Below the pieces are notes generated by a model. That model was not told the origin of the DNA and searched no databases. It was given only the letters and a program-made list of their open reading frames with translations. The translations under genes were made by a program, and so were the position numbers. A DNA stretch of 64,000 nt. Origin: Salmonirosea aquatica (GTDB taxonomy: Bacteria; Bacteroidota; Bacteroidia; Cytophagales; Spirosomataceae). Numbering within the stretch: position 1 is the first letter of the stretch; the number at the start of each line of letters is the position of its first letter. The stretch lies in the NCBI RefSeq assembly GCF_009296315.1, contig NZ_WHLY01000002.1, positions 5,430,501 to 5,494,500 of the forward strand, in the 5' to 3' direction. Shown piece after piece: positions 44,494-52,349 of this stretch.

Positions 44494-45294
44494 ATGAAAA
44501 GACGCCATTTTGTTAAAGCTTCACTACTTACTCCGGTTGCTGCACAGTTCACAAATTCAGTTGGTAATAAATCAACTTCCAGTTCAAAGCAAGCTGATTT
44601 AGAGTATTATGAACTCCGGATTTACACCATGAAAAATGGCCGACAACTAAGTTTGGTTCAAGATTACCTCAAACAGGCGGCTATTCCTGCCTTGAATAAA
44701 TTGGGTAGCAAAAACATCGGAGTGTTTACAGAGTATCTGGCGGAGGGCTTTACCAAACTGGTCGTGATCATTCCTTATGCTTCCATAGATGCCTTTCTTA
44801 AAGTCAACGATCAGCTGGCCAATGATACCGCCTACCAGCAAGCCGGTGCGGCTTACCTGACGGCTGATGGATCTTCTGCCCCAGCCTATGAGCGCATAGA
44901 AAGCTCTCTGCTACAATCATTTGCGATGATGCCCAAGCTGGAGGTGCCCGAAAAAAAGGCACGGATTTTTGAGTTGCGCCGGTATGAAAGCCCGGGTGAA
45001 GCGGCTGGAAAAAAGAAAATAGAAATGTTTAACGAGGGCGGTGAAATTTCCATTTTTAAGCGTACAGGCTTGACACCCGTCTTTTTTGGTGAAACCTTAA
45101 TTGGTCCCCTACGACCCAATTTGACGTATATGCTAACTTTCGACGATATGGCTGATCACGACCAAAGCTGGAAAACCTTTTCTGCTGATCCGGAGTGGAA
45201 AAAAGTCAGTGCGATACCGGACTATGCCAATGCTAAAATTATTTCTAACATTCACCGCATGTTTCTAGTCCCCACGGCTTTCTCTCAGATTTAA
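44494..45294 (+). CDS. NIPSNAP-family protein with Tat-type signal
   Basis: 266 residues from the ATG at 44494, giving MKRRHFVKASLLTPVAAQF, a twin-arginine-type signal; the earlier frame start at 44353 is rejected. The mature part has two NIPSNAP domains: YYELRIYTMKNGRQLSLVQD with LNKLGSKNIGVFTEY, and RIFELRRYESPGEAAGKKK with FKRTGLTPVFFGETLIGPL and LTYMLTFDDMADHDQSWKTF. NIPSNAP domains are ferredoxin-like alpha/beta units; the role of bacterial exported ones is unknown. It has no GGTACC and more AT-rich codons than its neighbours, and ends before a strong hairpin terminator. Confidence 0.85.
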   Translation: MKRRHFVKASLLTPVAAQFTNSVGNKSTSSSKQADLEYYELRIYTMKNGRQLSLVQDYLKQAAIPALNKLGSKNIGVFTEYLAEGFTKLVVIIPYASIDAFLKVNDQLANDTAYQQAGAAYLTADGSSAPAYERIESSLLQSFAMMPKLEVPEKKARIFELRRYESPGEAAGKKKIEMFNEGGEISIFKRTGLTPVFFGETLIGPLRPNLTYMLTFDDMADHDQSWKTFSADPEWKKVSAIPDYANAKIISNIHRMFLVPTAFSQI

Positions 45295-45308
45295 GAAGCT
45301 GTTGAGTG

Positions 45309-45355
45309 GCTACCGACTGGTTTTGCCCAATACGTGGGTAAGGCCAGTCGGTAGC
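45309..45355 (+). terminator. hairpin terminator after the NIPSNAP gene
   Basis: GCTACCGACTGG (45309-45320) pairs perfectly with CCAGTCGGTAGC (45344-45355). The inner part TTGCCCA/TGGGTAA extends the stem with one G-U-type pair, and ATTTAT follows. It starts 14 nt after the NIPSNAP stop. Confidence 0.75.
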
Positions 45356-45433
45356 ATTTATACGGATGCCTGAATTATCGTACTGAATGGATTCTTTCGG
45401 GCATAGCAATAAAAATATCAGCCAGTAGTAGTG

Positions 45434-46873
45434 TTATACTTCCGCTTTGGCCAGCTCTCCCAGTCGCCGGAGGGTACCTTCTAGTTCATCATTCCACAGC
45501 AGGCCGTAGTTCAGCCGCAGGCAATGGCCGTACTGGTTCTGTAGGGTGAAGATCCGACCGGGAGCGAAGCTGATCTTGTGAGAAAGTGCCTTGCCGTATA
45601 GTTCAAGCGCGTCAACGTGCCGGGGCAGTTCTACCCACTGTACAAAGCCTCCCTGAGGGCAGCTGGCCCTCGTTCCTTCGGGAAAGTAGTCGGCAATGGC
45701 GCGGGCGAAGTTCAACTGATTGGCGTGCAGAGTGCGCCTTAGCTTACGGAGGTGGTTCTCATACCGGCCGGTCTCCAGAAAGCCGGCGACGACCTCCTGT
45801 GTAATCGATGCAGTCGAGATGGAGTGATACAGCTTCATCCGGAGGACTTGCTCTCTGAACCGGCCGGGGGCGACCCAGCCCACCCGGTAGCCCGGAGCCA
45901 GCGTTTTCGAAACAGAGCCGCACCACAGCACTAGGCCGCTACGGTCGTAGGTTTTGCAGGATTTGGGCCGCTGCGTACCAAAGTAGACGTCCCCGTTGAG
46001 GTCATTCTCGATCAGTGGTACATTGTATAGCTCGGCCAGGCGCACTGCTTCCCGCTTATGTTCGTCGGGCATACAACTGCCCAGCGGGTTGCTGAAATTG
46101 GGGATCAGTAGGCTGGCTTTTACTCGGCCTTCTCGTAGTGCGTGTTCGTAGGCGTTCAGGTCCACTCCAGTCTGTGCGTGCATCGGCAATTCAAGCACCC
46201 GCAGGCCCAGCGCCTGCGCCAGCCGGAGCATGCCGAAGGATACGGGACTTTCCATAGCGATAGTGTCACCCTTGTCGGCCACAGCCATCAGGCAGTAGGA
46301 GAGAGCATTCAGGCAGCCGCTGGTGGTAATCACATCATCCATCCCCAGATTGCACTCCATGGCAAAAGCCCAGCGGGCGATCTGACGGCGCAGCCGCTCG
46401 CTGCCTTCCACTTTGTCGTAAGCTATACCGCTACCCGTAAGTGATCGGGTAGCCAGCATTAGCCCCTTGTTCAACTTGGCAATGGGCAGCAACTCATTGG
46501 CTGGGGTACCCAGAGAAAGAGGAAGGCTACCCGGTTCGCCCAGAGTGCCATATACCTGACTAACCAGCGCGTCGGGGTCTCCATCGTGGGGCATTGATGA
46601 GGGGGTAGTGGCGTTGGGAAGGGAGGGGCGACGGCTACGGGGGTAGCGAACGTAGTAGCCGGACTGCGGGCGTGACTCGATGAGTCCTTTGCTTTCCAGA
46701 TCATAGTAAGCGCTCATGGCGGTATTTTGGCTTACTCCGTATTCACGGCAAATCGTGCGTAAGGATGGTAGCTTATCCCCAGTACGCAGGATGCCGTCTA
46801 GAATCTGTTGTTGAATGACGCCGGCGATGCGCGCATACAAAAAGCTGGGGTTTTTCTGAATATCGTTACTCAT
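45434..46873 (-). CDS. MocR-type regulator (GntR DNA-binding plus aminotransferase-like domain)
   Basis: 479 residues from MSNDIQKNPSFLYAR. The N-terminal winged helix is GntR (IAGVIQQQILDGILRTGDKL, PSLRTICREYGVSQNTAMSA, LIESRPQSGYYVRYPRS). The rest is a fold-type I aminotransferase domain: DDVITTSGCLNALSYCLMA, NFSNPLGSCMPDEHKRE, IENDLNGDVYFG (PLP Asp) and VSKTLAPGYRVGWVAPG with the PLP Lys in GSVSKTLAPG. MocR proteins bind PLP plus an amino compound and control a divergent target. Here the divergent neighbours are the ketopantoate-reductase, SDR and DUF1572 genes from 47020, 146 nt away, so it probably regulates them. Confidence 0.9.
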   Translation of the reverse strand: MSNDIQKNPSFLYARIAGVIQQQILDGILRTGDKLPSLRTICREYGVSQNTAMSAYYDLESKGLIESRPQSGYYVRYPRSRRPSLPNATTPSSMPHDGDPDALVSQVYGTLGEPGSLPLSLGTPANELLPIAKLNKGLMLATRSLTGSGIAYDKVEGSERLRRQIARWAFAMECNLGMDDVITTSGCLNALSYCLMAVADKGDTIAMESPVSFGMLRLAQALGLRVLELPMHAQTGVDLNAYEHALREGRVKASLLIPNFSNPLGSCMPDEHKREAVRLAELYNVPLIENDLNGDVYFGTQRPKSCKTYDRSGLVLWCGSVSKTLAPGYRVGWVAPGRFREQVLRMKLYHSISTASITQEVVAGFLETGRYENHLRKLRRTLHANQLNFARAIADYFPEGTRASCPQGGFVQWVELPRHVDALELYGKALSHKISFAPGRIFTLQNQYGHCLRLNYGLLWNDELEGTLRRLGELAKAEV

Positions 46874-47019
46874 TATTTTACAAACTGCTCCCTGCAAAAA
46901 TAAAAAAACTGCCTCTGCTATCGCATTCCGTTACTACCCAACTTTGCTCTATTATCCTGCACCAGCCCTCAAAACGGGAACGACGGCAGAATTACCCAAG
47001 CGACATTCAAAGTAAAACA

Positions 47020-47985
47020 ATGAAGCGTATGGCTTACAATGTGGAGAGCGTATTCATTATAGGGGCTGGCGCAATCGGCAAAGCCCTTGCGGTGTTTCTC
47101 AAACTAGCGGGCCGGAAGGTGGTGCTGGTCCGTGGAAGCGTAGACGAAGCCGGTAGCCAGATCGAACGCCTCCGGGTAGAAGCCGCCGGAGATACGCTGC
47201 GGGAGGCTTCCATTGAGGTAGCTACCCTGAATGAATTTTCCACGCTGAACGGCCTCGTCGTACTGGCTACCAAGTCCTACGGCAACCAGCGCCTGTCCGA
47301 CCTGCTCCGGGACAAAATCGGGGATTCACCCCTGGTGCTGCTGCAGAACGGCCTGGGCGTCGAGCGCCCCTTCCTTGAACGGGGCTTCCCGCAGGTGTAC
47401 CGGGCCATACTGTTCGTGACGAGCCAGTGCCTCAGCGAGGATACTGTCCGGTTCAGACCCGTGGCGGTTTCGCCCATCGGGGTGGAAAAAGGTGAAGTCA
47501 CCGCGCTCAGTGCCATCGTCCGGCAGCTCAATACCCCCGATTTTGGTTTTAAAAGTGAAGAGAACATTCAGCCCATTATCTGGCAAAAGGCGATTGTCAA
47601 CTGCGTGTTCAACTCGGTCTGCCCCTTGCTGGAGGCGGATAACGGCCTGTTCCACCGCAATGAAGCAGCTTTGGAATTGGCCCGGCGGATCATCGCTGAA
47701 TGCACGGCCGTGGCCCGTGCAAAGGGGATCATGATCGGGCCTGATGAGGTGGAAGAGAGCCTTTTGCGAATCAGCAGGTCATCCGACGGACAGCTCATTT
47801 CCACCCTACAGGATATCCGCAGCCGCAGGCCGGTTGAAATAGATACCTTGAATTTTGAAATCGTGCGGATCGCCCGGAGCCTGGGCCTGGACAACCGGGT
47901 ACGGGAGACCGGACTGCTCGGGGAACTGACGGGATTAAAAGCAAAACTGGTACTTGAAATGCCTAACCAAACCACAAGACTATGA
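47020..47985 (+). CDS. ketopantoate-reductase (ApbA/PanE) family protein
   Basis: 321 residues. N-terminal Rossmann motif VFIIGAGAIGKALAVFLKL (G15-x-G17-x-x-G20), then LRVEAAGDTLREA and VVLATKSYGNQRLSDLL with Lys in the usual TKSY position. LLQNGLGVE (the conserved QNG) and an IWQKAIVNCVFNSVCPLL stretch resembling the helical-domain K-x-x-x-N-x-x-N-x-x-x-x-L complete the fold, and it ends with DTLNFEIVRIARSLG. It could make pantoate from ketopantoate or reduce a related alpha-keto acid. MAYNVES at the fourth codon is an alternative start. The downstream SDR gene overlaps the stop by 4 nt. No GGTACC; composition unlike the window's native genes. Confidence 0.85.
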   Translation: MKRMAYNVESVFIIGAGAIGKALAVFLKLAGRKVVLVRGSVDEAGSQIERLRVEAAGDTLREASIEVATLNEFSTLNGLVVLATKSYGNQRLSDLLRDKIGDSPLVLLQNGLGVERPFLERGFPQVYRAILFVTSQCLSEDTVRFRPVAVSPIGVEKGEVTALSAIVRQLNTPDFGFKSEENIQPIIWQKAIVNCVFNSVCPLLEADNGLFHRNEAALELARRIIAECTAVARAKGIMIGPDEVEESLLRISRSSDGQLISTLQDIRSRRPVEIDTLNFEIVRIARSLGLDNRVRETGLLGELTGLKAKLVLEMPNQTTRL

Positions 47986-48725
47986 AAGTAATGCTCATTA
48001 CGGGGGCCAGCCGGGGAATCGGCGCGGCCACGGCGCAGCTGGCCGCGGAAAATGGTTTTGCCGTGGCGGTTAATTTTCACCGCAGTCGGGAGGCGGCTGA
48101 ACGGCTGGTCGTTGGCATCACGGACCGGGGTGGCAAGGCGGTGGCCATCCGGGCCGATGCCTCCCGGGAGGAGGAGATCCGGCATTTGTTTGAAGAAACA
48201 ACCCGGCAACTGGACAGGCTGGATTGCCTGGTCAACAACGCGGGGATTTTGGAGCGGCAGATGCGACTGGACGAGATGGAGGTTGACCGCCTGCATCGGG
48301 TTTTCACCACCAACATCACCGGCCCCTTCCTCTGCGCCCGGGAAGCGGTGCGGCGGATGTCGACCAAGTACGGCGGGTACGGTGGAACGATCGTCAATGT
48401 GTCGTCGCTGGCGGCAAAAACAGGGGCTCCCAACGAGTACGTCGACTATGCGGCTTCCAAAGGTGCCCTGGACTCCCTAACTATGGGCCTGGCCCGGGAA
48501 GTGGCCGCGGAGGGTATCCGTGTCAACGGCGTGCGGCCGGCCTTCATCCATACCGATATCCACGCCCAGGGCGGAGAACCGGGTCGCATCGAGCGTCTGA
48601 AAGACAGTATTCCCTTAAAACGCGGTGGTACGGCCCGCGAAGTGGCCGAGGCCATTTTGTGGCTGGCTTCGGATAAATCCTCTTATTCGACCGGCACCTT
48701 CATCGATGTAACGGGTGGCCGGTAG
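47982..48725 (+). CDS. short-chain dehydrogenase/reductase (FabG-like)
   Basis: 247 residues. Cofactor motif MLITGASRGIGAATAQLAAE, NAG motif in LVNNAGILERQ, catalytic Ser in IVNVSSLAAKTG, Tyr156 and Lys160 in EYVDYAASKGAL, and the PG-like substrate turn replaced by VNGVRPAFIHTDIHAQGGEP. The C-terminus with YSTGTFIDVTGGR is the typical tetramer interface. FabG-type enzymes reduce keto groups on fatty acyl or sugar substrates; this one is translationally coupled (4-nt overlap) to the ketopantoate-reductase-like gene, so the two may act in series. Substrate unknown. Lacks GGTACC. Confidence 0.9.
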   Translation: MKVMLITGASRGIGAATAQLAAENGFAVAVNFHRSREAAERLVVGITDRGGKAVAIRADASREEEIRHLFEETTRQLDRLDCLVNNAGILERQMRLDEMEVDRLHRVFTTNITGPFLCAREAVRRMSTKYGGYGGTIVNVSSLAAKTGAPNEYVDYAASKGALDSLTMGLAREVAAEGIRVNGVRPAFIHTDIHAQGGEPGRIERLKDSIPLKRGGTAREVAEAILWLASDKSSYSTGTFIDVTGGR

Positions 48726-48789
48726 CGCTAGGATACCGGGGCGGAGGCGGTAAAACATAAAGCGGCGAACACTAAAAACTACAGAAACC

Positions 48790-49383
48790 ATGAACACATC
48801 TTATCTGACAAGCGTGATCAGGCAATTTGAATATTACAAAAAGCTGGGAGAGGGGGCCATGGAACAGCTGGCCGATGAGGCGCTCTTCTGGCAATACAAT
48901 GGGGCGAGCAATAGCATTGCGGTCATAGTGAATCATCTGGCGGGGAATATGCTTTCCCGTTTCACCGATTTTCTGACCACGGATGGGGAAAAACCCTGGC
49001 GCAACCGCGATGGGGAGTTTGAAAATCGCTTTACCAGTCGCGCGGAATTGCTCGCTTACTGGGATCAGGGCTGGCAGCGCCTTTTGGAGACCCTGAATGG
49101 TATCAGAGAGGATCAACTTGAAGATATTGTGTATATCCGCAACGAGGAGCATACGATAACAGAGGCCCTAAATCGCCAGCTGGCTCATTACGCCTACCAC
49201 ATTGGCCAGATCGTCTACATAGCCCGGATGGTCAGGGGGGAAGGATGGAAGAGCCTGTCGATTCCTCGCCATAGGTCAGAAGAATATAATACCCGGAAAT
49301 TTGGCCTGGAAAGGGGAATCAGGCATTTTACGGAAAACGTGCAGGCATTGGATACTCCTTCGGAGGCCGATGGAGAAGATTGA
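48790..49383 (+). CDS. DUF1572/DinB-like protein
   Basis: 197 residues of four-helix-bundle type. DinB-like metal histidines are visible in SIAVIVNHLAGNMLSRFTDF and in LNRQLAHYAYHIGQIVYIARM, with the typical DGEKPWRNRDGEFEN loop between. DUF1572 members are close to DinB bundle enzymes (thiol- or metal-dependent transferases); no precise activity known. It follows the SDR gene by 64 nt on the same strand and completes the foreign-looking set divergent from MocR. Confidence 0.85.
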   Translation: MNTSYLTSVIRQFEYYKKLGEGAMEQLADEALFWQYNGASNSIAVIVNHLAGNMLSRFTDFLTTDGEKPWRNRDGEFENRFTSRAELLAYWDQGWQRLLETLNGIREDQLEDIVYIRNEEHTITEALNRQLAHYAYHIGQIVYIARMVRGEGWKSLSIPRHRSEEYNTRKFGLERGIRHFTENVQALDTPSEADGED

Positions 49384-49456
49384 AGAAAGGCGAAGCTATT
49401 AGAGTCGTTCTGTCTGCGTTGAACCGATAAGTTTGAAACATACCGATTGGTCAACT

Positions 49457-50818
49457 TTAAATAGCCTTATGGCCCCGTCGGATTCGGCCAGTAAGGCAAC
49501 TTATCCCAAACACCGAAAAACAGTATACGCTGGTAATCACGTTGGTACTGAGCAGCGCCGCGTATTTGCCTTCGGTAAATATAAGCCAGTCGGGCAGGGT
49601 AATGAACGATAGGGTACCCCCCAGCAATAATCCGCCCACCACCGATAAATGAAAAGCGATGCGGGGTACCCTGGCGCTCCAAAACAAGAAAATGGGCGCC
49701 AGCCCCAGCACCACGGTACCACTGACGGTTGTGGCGGAGAGAATGGTGGGGTCGAAGAAAACGGGAATGGTACCCAGCACCGTCAACGCTACCATCGCCA
49801 GACGGCCCGTCGATACTTTGGGGAGGGGTGAACGGCTGAGGTCTATACTCACCAGTTTGGAAAAAGATGCCATCGCTGAATCCAGCGTGGAGGATGCCGA
49901 CGTAACCATAATCAGGTTCATCAGCAACAGCATCGGAGCGCCGAAATACCGGGCTGCGGCTACGGGAGCCTCGCCTTCCAGACCTTGTAATCGGGTGAAA
50001 ATACCCACAAAACTAAAAAAGACGATACACAGCGCCCCAATCAAACCCGCCCAGAGGTAGGATTTCAGGGTAGTTTTGGGGGCGGAAATGAAGCCCCGAT
50101 CGGTCAGAACGGGATCGTGGAAGGGGTAGCTGAAGCATTGGATGACGGCCACCAGCAACAGGTCGAGGCCGTGGGCCAAATCCCAGGTACCACTTGTGGC
50201 GAAGGACTGAATGCCTCCTTCCTGAGCAGGAAAAATAAAGCCCAGAATGACCACCAGCAATACGACGAAGAGCGCCATCTGAATCACATCGGTCATGATC
50301 GAACTGCTCATGCCGCCTTTGAGGGTATAGGCCAGCGTCAACAGTGTAAACACCACGATGGCCACATAGTAGGGTAGTGTACCCGTGGCACCGAAGTAGC
50401 TGCCAATGACAATCGTATTGGACCAGATTTCATTGTACAACCGGATGATAATCAGGAAAGTAAAGACCACAATGGCTCCCCGCCCGAACTTGGTTTCGAG
50501 AAAGTGATGGATGCTAAGGTACCCCCCTCGGGTACGCAATCTGATGATGACCAGCCCCGCTACTACGAATGACAGGTAGTACCCTGCGTAGGCTACTCCG
50601 CCCACTAGCCCAAAGCTTTGGCCCAAGTTGGCGGCGTTGGTAATGGATTTGGCAAAAAGCCACGAAATGACCAGGCTGCTCGTCAGGAACAGCGCGTTGG
50701 GGGCCTGTTCGCGGCGGCTACCCCGGAAAAATTCGTCGGCTGTGCGTGCTAGAGGCGCTACAAAATACAGCCCCACGCTCGACGCCAGCACGAGAAACCA
50801 TTGCAGTATAGTGATCAA
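49457..50818 (-). CDS. sodium:solute symporter family transporter
   Basis: Inner-membrane transporter of 453 residues, 12-13 helices. Signature stretches: SWLFAKSITNAANLGQSFGLVGG (the TM1/TM2 discontinuous-helix region), GGYLSIHHFLETKFG, YNEIWSNTIVIGSYFG, LAYTLKGGMSSSIMTDVIQM (the SSS motif G-G-x-x-x-x-x-x-T-D-x-x-Q), DPVLTDRGFISAP, and SASSTLDSAMASFSKLVSIDL (SSS second signature). It sits right behind the SusD gene on the same strand (30 nt) at the end of the SusC-oxidoreductase-SusD cluster, so it probably imports the same compound or its oxidised product with Na+. Confidence 0.9.
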   Translation of the reverse strand: MITILQWFLVLASSVGLYFVAPLARTADEFFRGSRREQAPNALFLTSSLVISWLFAKSITNAANLGQSFGLVGGVAYAGYYLSFVVAGLVIIRLRTRGGYLSIHHFLETKFGRGAIVVFTFLIIIRLYNEIWSNTIVIGSYFGATGTLPYYVAIVVFTLLTLAYTLKGGMSSSIMTDVIQMALFVVLLVVILGFIFPAQEGGIQSFATSGTWDLAHGLDLLLVAVIQCFSYPFHDPVLTDRGFISAPKTTLKSYLWAGLIGALCIVFFSFVGIFTRLQGLEGEAPVAAARYFGAPMLLLMNLIMVTSASSTLDSAMASFSKLVSIDLSRSPLPKVSTGRLAMVALTVLGTIPVFFDPTILSATTVSGTVVLGLAPIFLFWSARVPRIAFHLSVVGGLLLGGTLSFITLPDWLIFTEGKYAALLSTNVITSVYCFSVFGISCLTGRIRRGHKAI

Positions 50819-50848
50819 GTCAATTTCTCATTCTATCGTTATTCCCAC

Positions 50849-52303
50849 CTACTTCGTCGCCCACCACGTAGGTACGTTGACGCTGTTGTTGTCTGTTTTG
50901 GCGGCGGCCTGTTGGAAGGCTTCACCGTTGAGGGCGGCCTCACTGCCGGGGTAGGGTAGACGCACGGGGATCAGATTGTTGTTCAGACTAGCCGAAATGG
51001 TTTTCAGCTTGGGAAAACCCGTGCGCCGCCACTCGATCCAGCCCTCGTAGCCATTGTCAAGACTGGCGAGCCATTTCTGGGTGATGATCTGTTCGATGGG
51101 GTTCTGACCGTTGGCTTTGTAGCCTACTTTGTCACTCGTAAGGTAGGTGGCGGGCAGCGGCGTGAGCCAATAGGCAAACGCCTGCGTGATGCCCTTCTCG
51201 TACCATTCCTTTGCGGAGGCGTCGATCAAACCCTTTTCGGCGGCTTCGGCCAGCCAGAAACTGGTTTCGTAGGCCGTCATGTAGTTAGCATTCAGTTTGT
51301 CGGAATTTTCGCGGAATATAGCTCCTGAGAGCGAGTAGTTGGAAACGGAAATTGACAGCTTGGAAGCATCCGGGCCGTTCAGCAGGCCTTTGTATACCTT
51401 CGGGTCAGCCGCTGTAGGCCGGAAGTACACTGCCACGCGCGGGTCGTTCAGATTGGCCAAAATCTCCTCGATCGTCTTGGACATGATGAACAGATTGTAA
51501 TCACCAATCCGGGCCGTAGCCATGCGGAAATTGTTGGGCTGCGAAGCCGTGAATTTGTAAGTGGCGTTGTCGGTACTGGCTTTGATGAAGGTACCCTCGT
51601 TATAAACGGCCTGCAAACGGGCTTTGACGTCGGCTTTACCCGAAATACGCATCAGATACTTGATCTTCAATGAATTGGCAAACAGCACCCACTTCGACAA
51701 GTTGCCGCTGTACAGAATGTCTCCGTCCAGTTTGGTGGCACCCTTATAATTTTTCAGAGCCGCCACGGCCTGGTCTAAATTATCAAGAATACCGCCAGGC
51801 GCGGTGTAGATGGATTCCTGCGTGTCGTATTTTGGGAGAATAACTCCGGACTTTCCCGAAAGCGCCTCACTATACGGCACATCACCGTACAAGTCGGTAA
51901 GGGCAGCGGCCATATAGGCTTTCAGTACCAAAGCCGGGCCTTCGTACACGGCGAAAGCGGGATTAGCTCGCGACTTTTGCAACAAGATCTCATTATCGCG
52001 CAAATTGGTATAGATAAACGGCCAGGCGTTGCCGCCGTACTGCGGCTCGGTGAGGCTATGCCGGTCGAACAGGTTGAAGTCGATGGCCGTAAAATATTGG
52101 CCCAACAGATTCCCCGCCACGAATCCTTCGTACGACATCTGCTCGTTGTAGTCGAACAGTACCTTCCGCAGCAGCAGCGAGGGCTGCACATCCACAGGTG
52201 CATTGGGGTTGGTATTTATTTCCTCAAAATCCTTGGTGCAGCTTAGGGTAAAACTCACCAACGTGATAAAAAGTACCTTGATGTACAGACTTTTATGATT
52301 CAT
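50849..52303 (-). CDS. SusD/RagB-family nutrient-binding lipoprotein
   Basis: 484 residues with a lipoprotein signal (VLFITLVSFTLSC). The N-terminal stretch CTKDFEEINTNPNAPVDVQP and YAFGNLLGQY-like SYEGFVAGNLLGQYFTAID mark the SusD-like group that pairs with SusC/RagA-type receptors and acts as the surface lid and ligand binder. TPR-like helices follow (LKAYMAAALTDLYGDVPYSEA, LFANSLKIKYLMRISGKADV), and the C-terminal region has QKWLASLDNGYEGWIEWRRTG. It is unusual here because its SusC partner is not adjacent: three molybdenum-oxidoreductase genes lie between them. Confidence 0.92.
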   Translation of the reverse strand: MNHKSLYIKVLFITLVSFTLSCTKDFEEINTNPNAPVDVQPSLLLRKVLFDYNEQMSYEGFVAGNLLGQYFTAIDFNLFDRHSLTEPQYGGNAWPFIYTNLRDNEILLQKSRANPAFAVYEGPALVLKAYMAAALTDLYGDVPYSEALSGKSGVILPKYDTQESIYTAPGGILDNLDQAVAALKNYKGATKLDGDILYSGNLSKWVLFANSLKIKYLMRISGKADVKARLQAVYNEGTFIKASTDNATYKFTASQPNNFRMATARIGDYNLFIMSKTIEEILANLNDPRVAVYFRPTAADPKVYKGLLNGPDASKLSISVSNYSLSGAIFRENSDKLNANYMTAYETSFWLAEAAEKGLIDASAKEWYEKGITQAFAYWLTPLPATYLTSDKVGYKANGQNPIEQIITQKWLASLDNGYEGWIEWRRTGFPKLKTISASLNNNLIPVRLPYPGSEAALNGEAFQQAAAKTDNNSVNVPTWWATK

Positions 52304-52349
52304 TAGGTTGTATAAAGATAGAGTGAGCAGGAAAGTTTGGTACGGGTAA

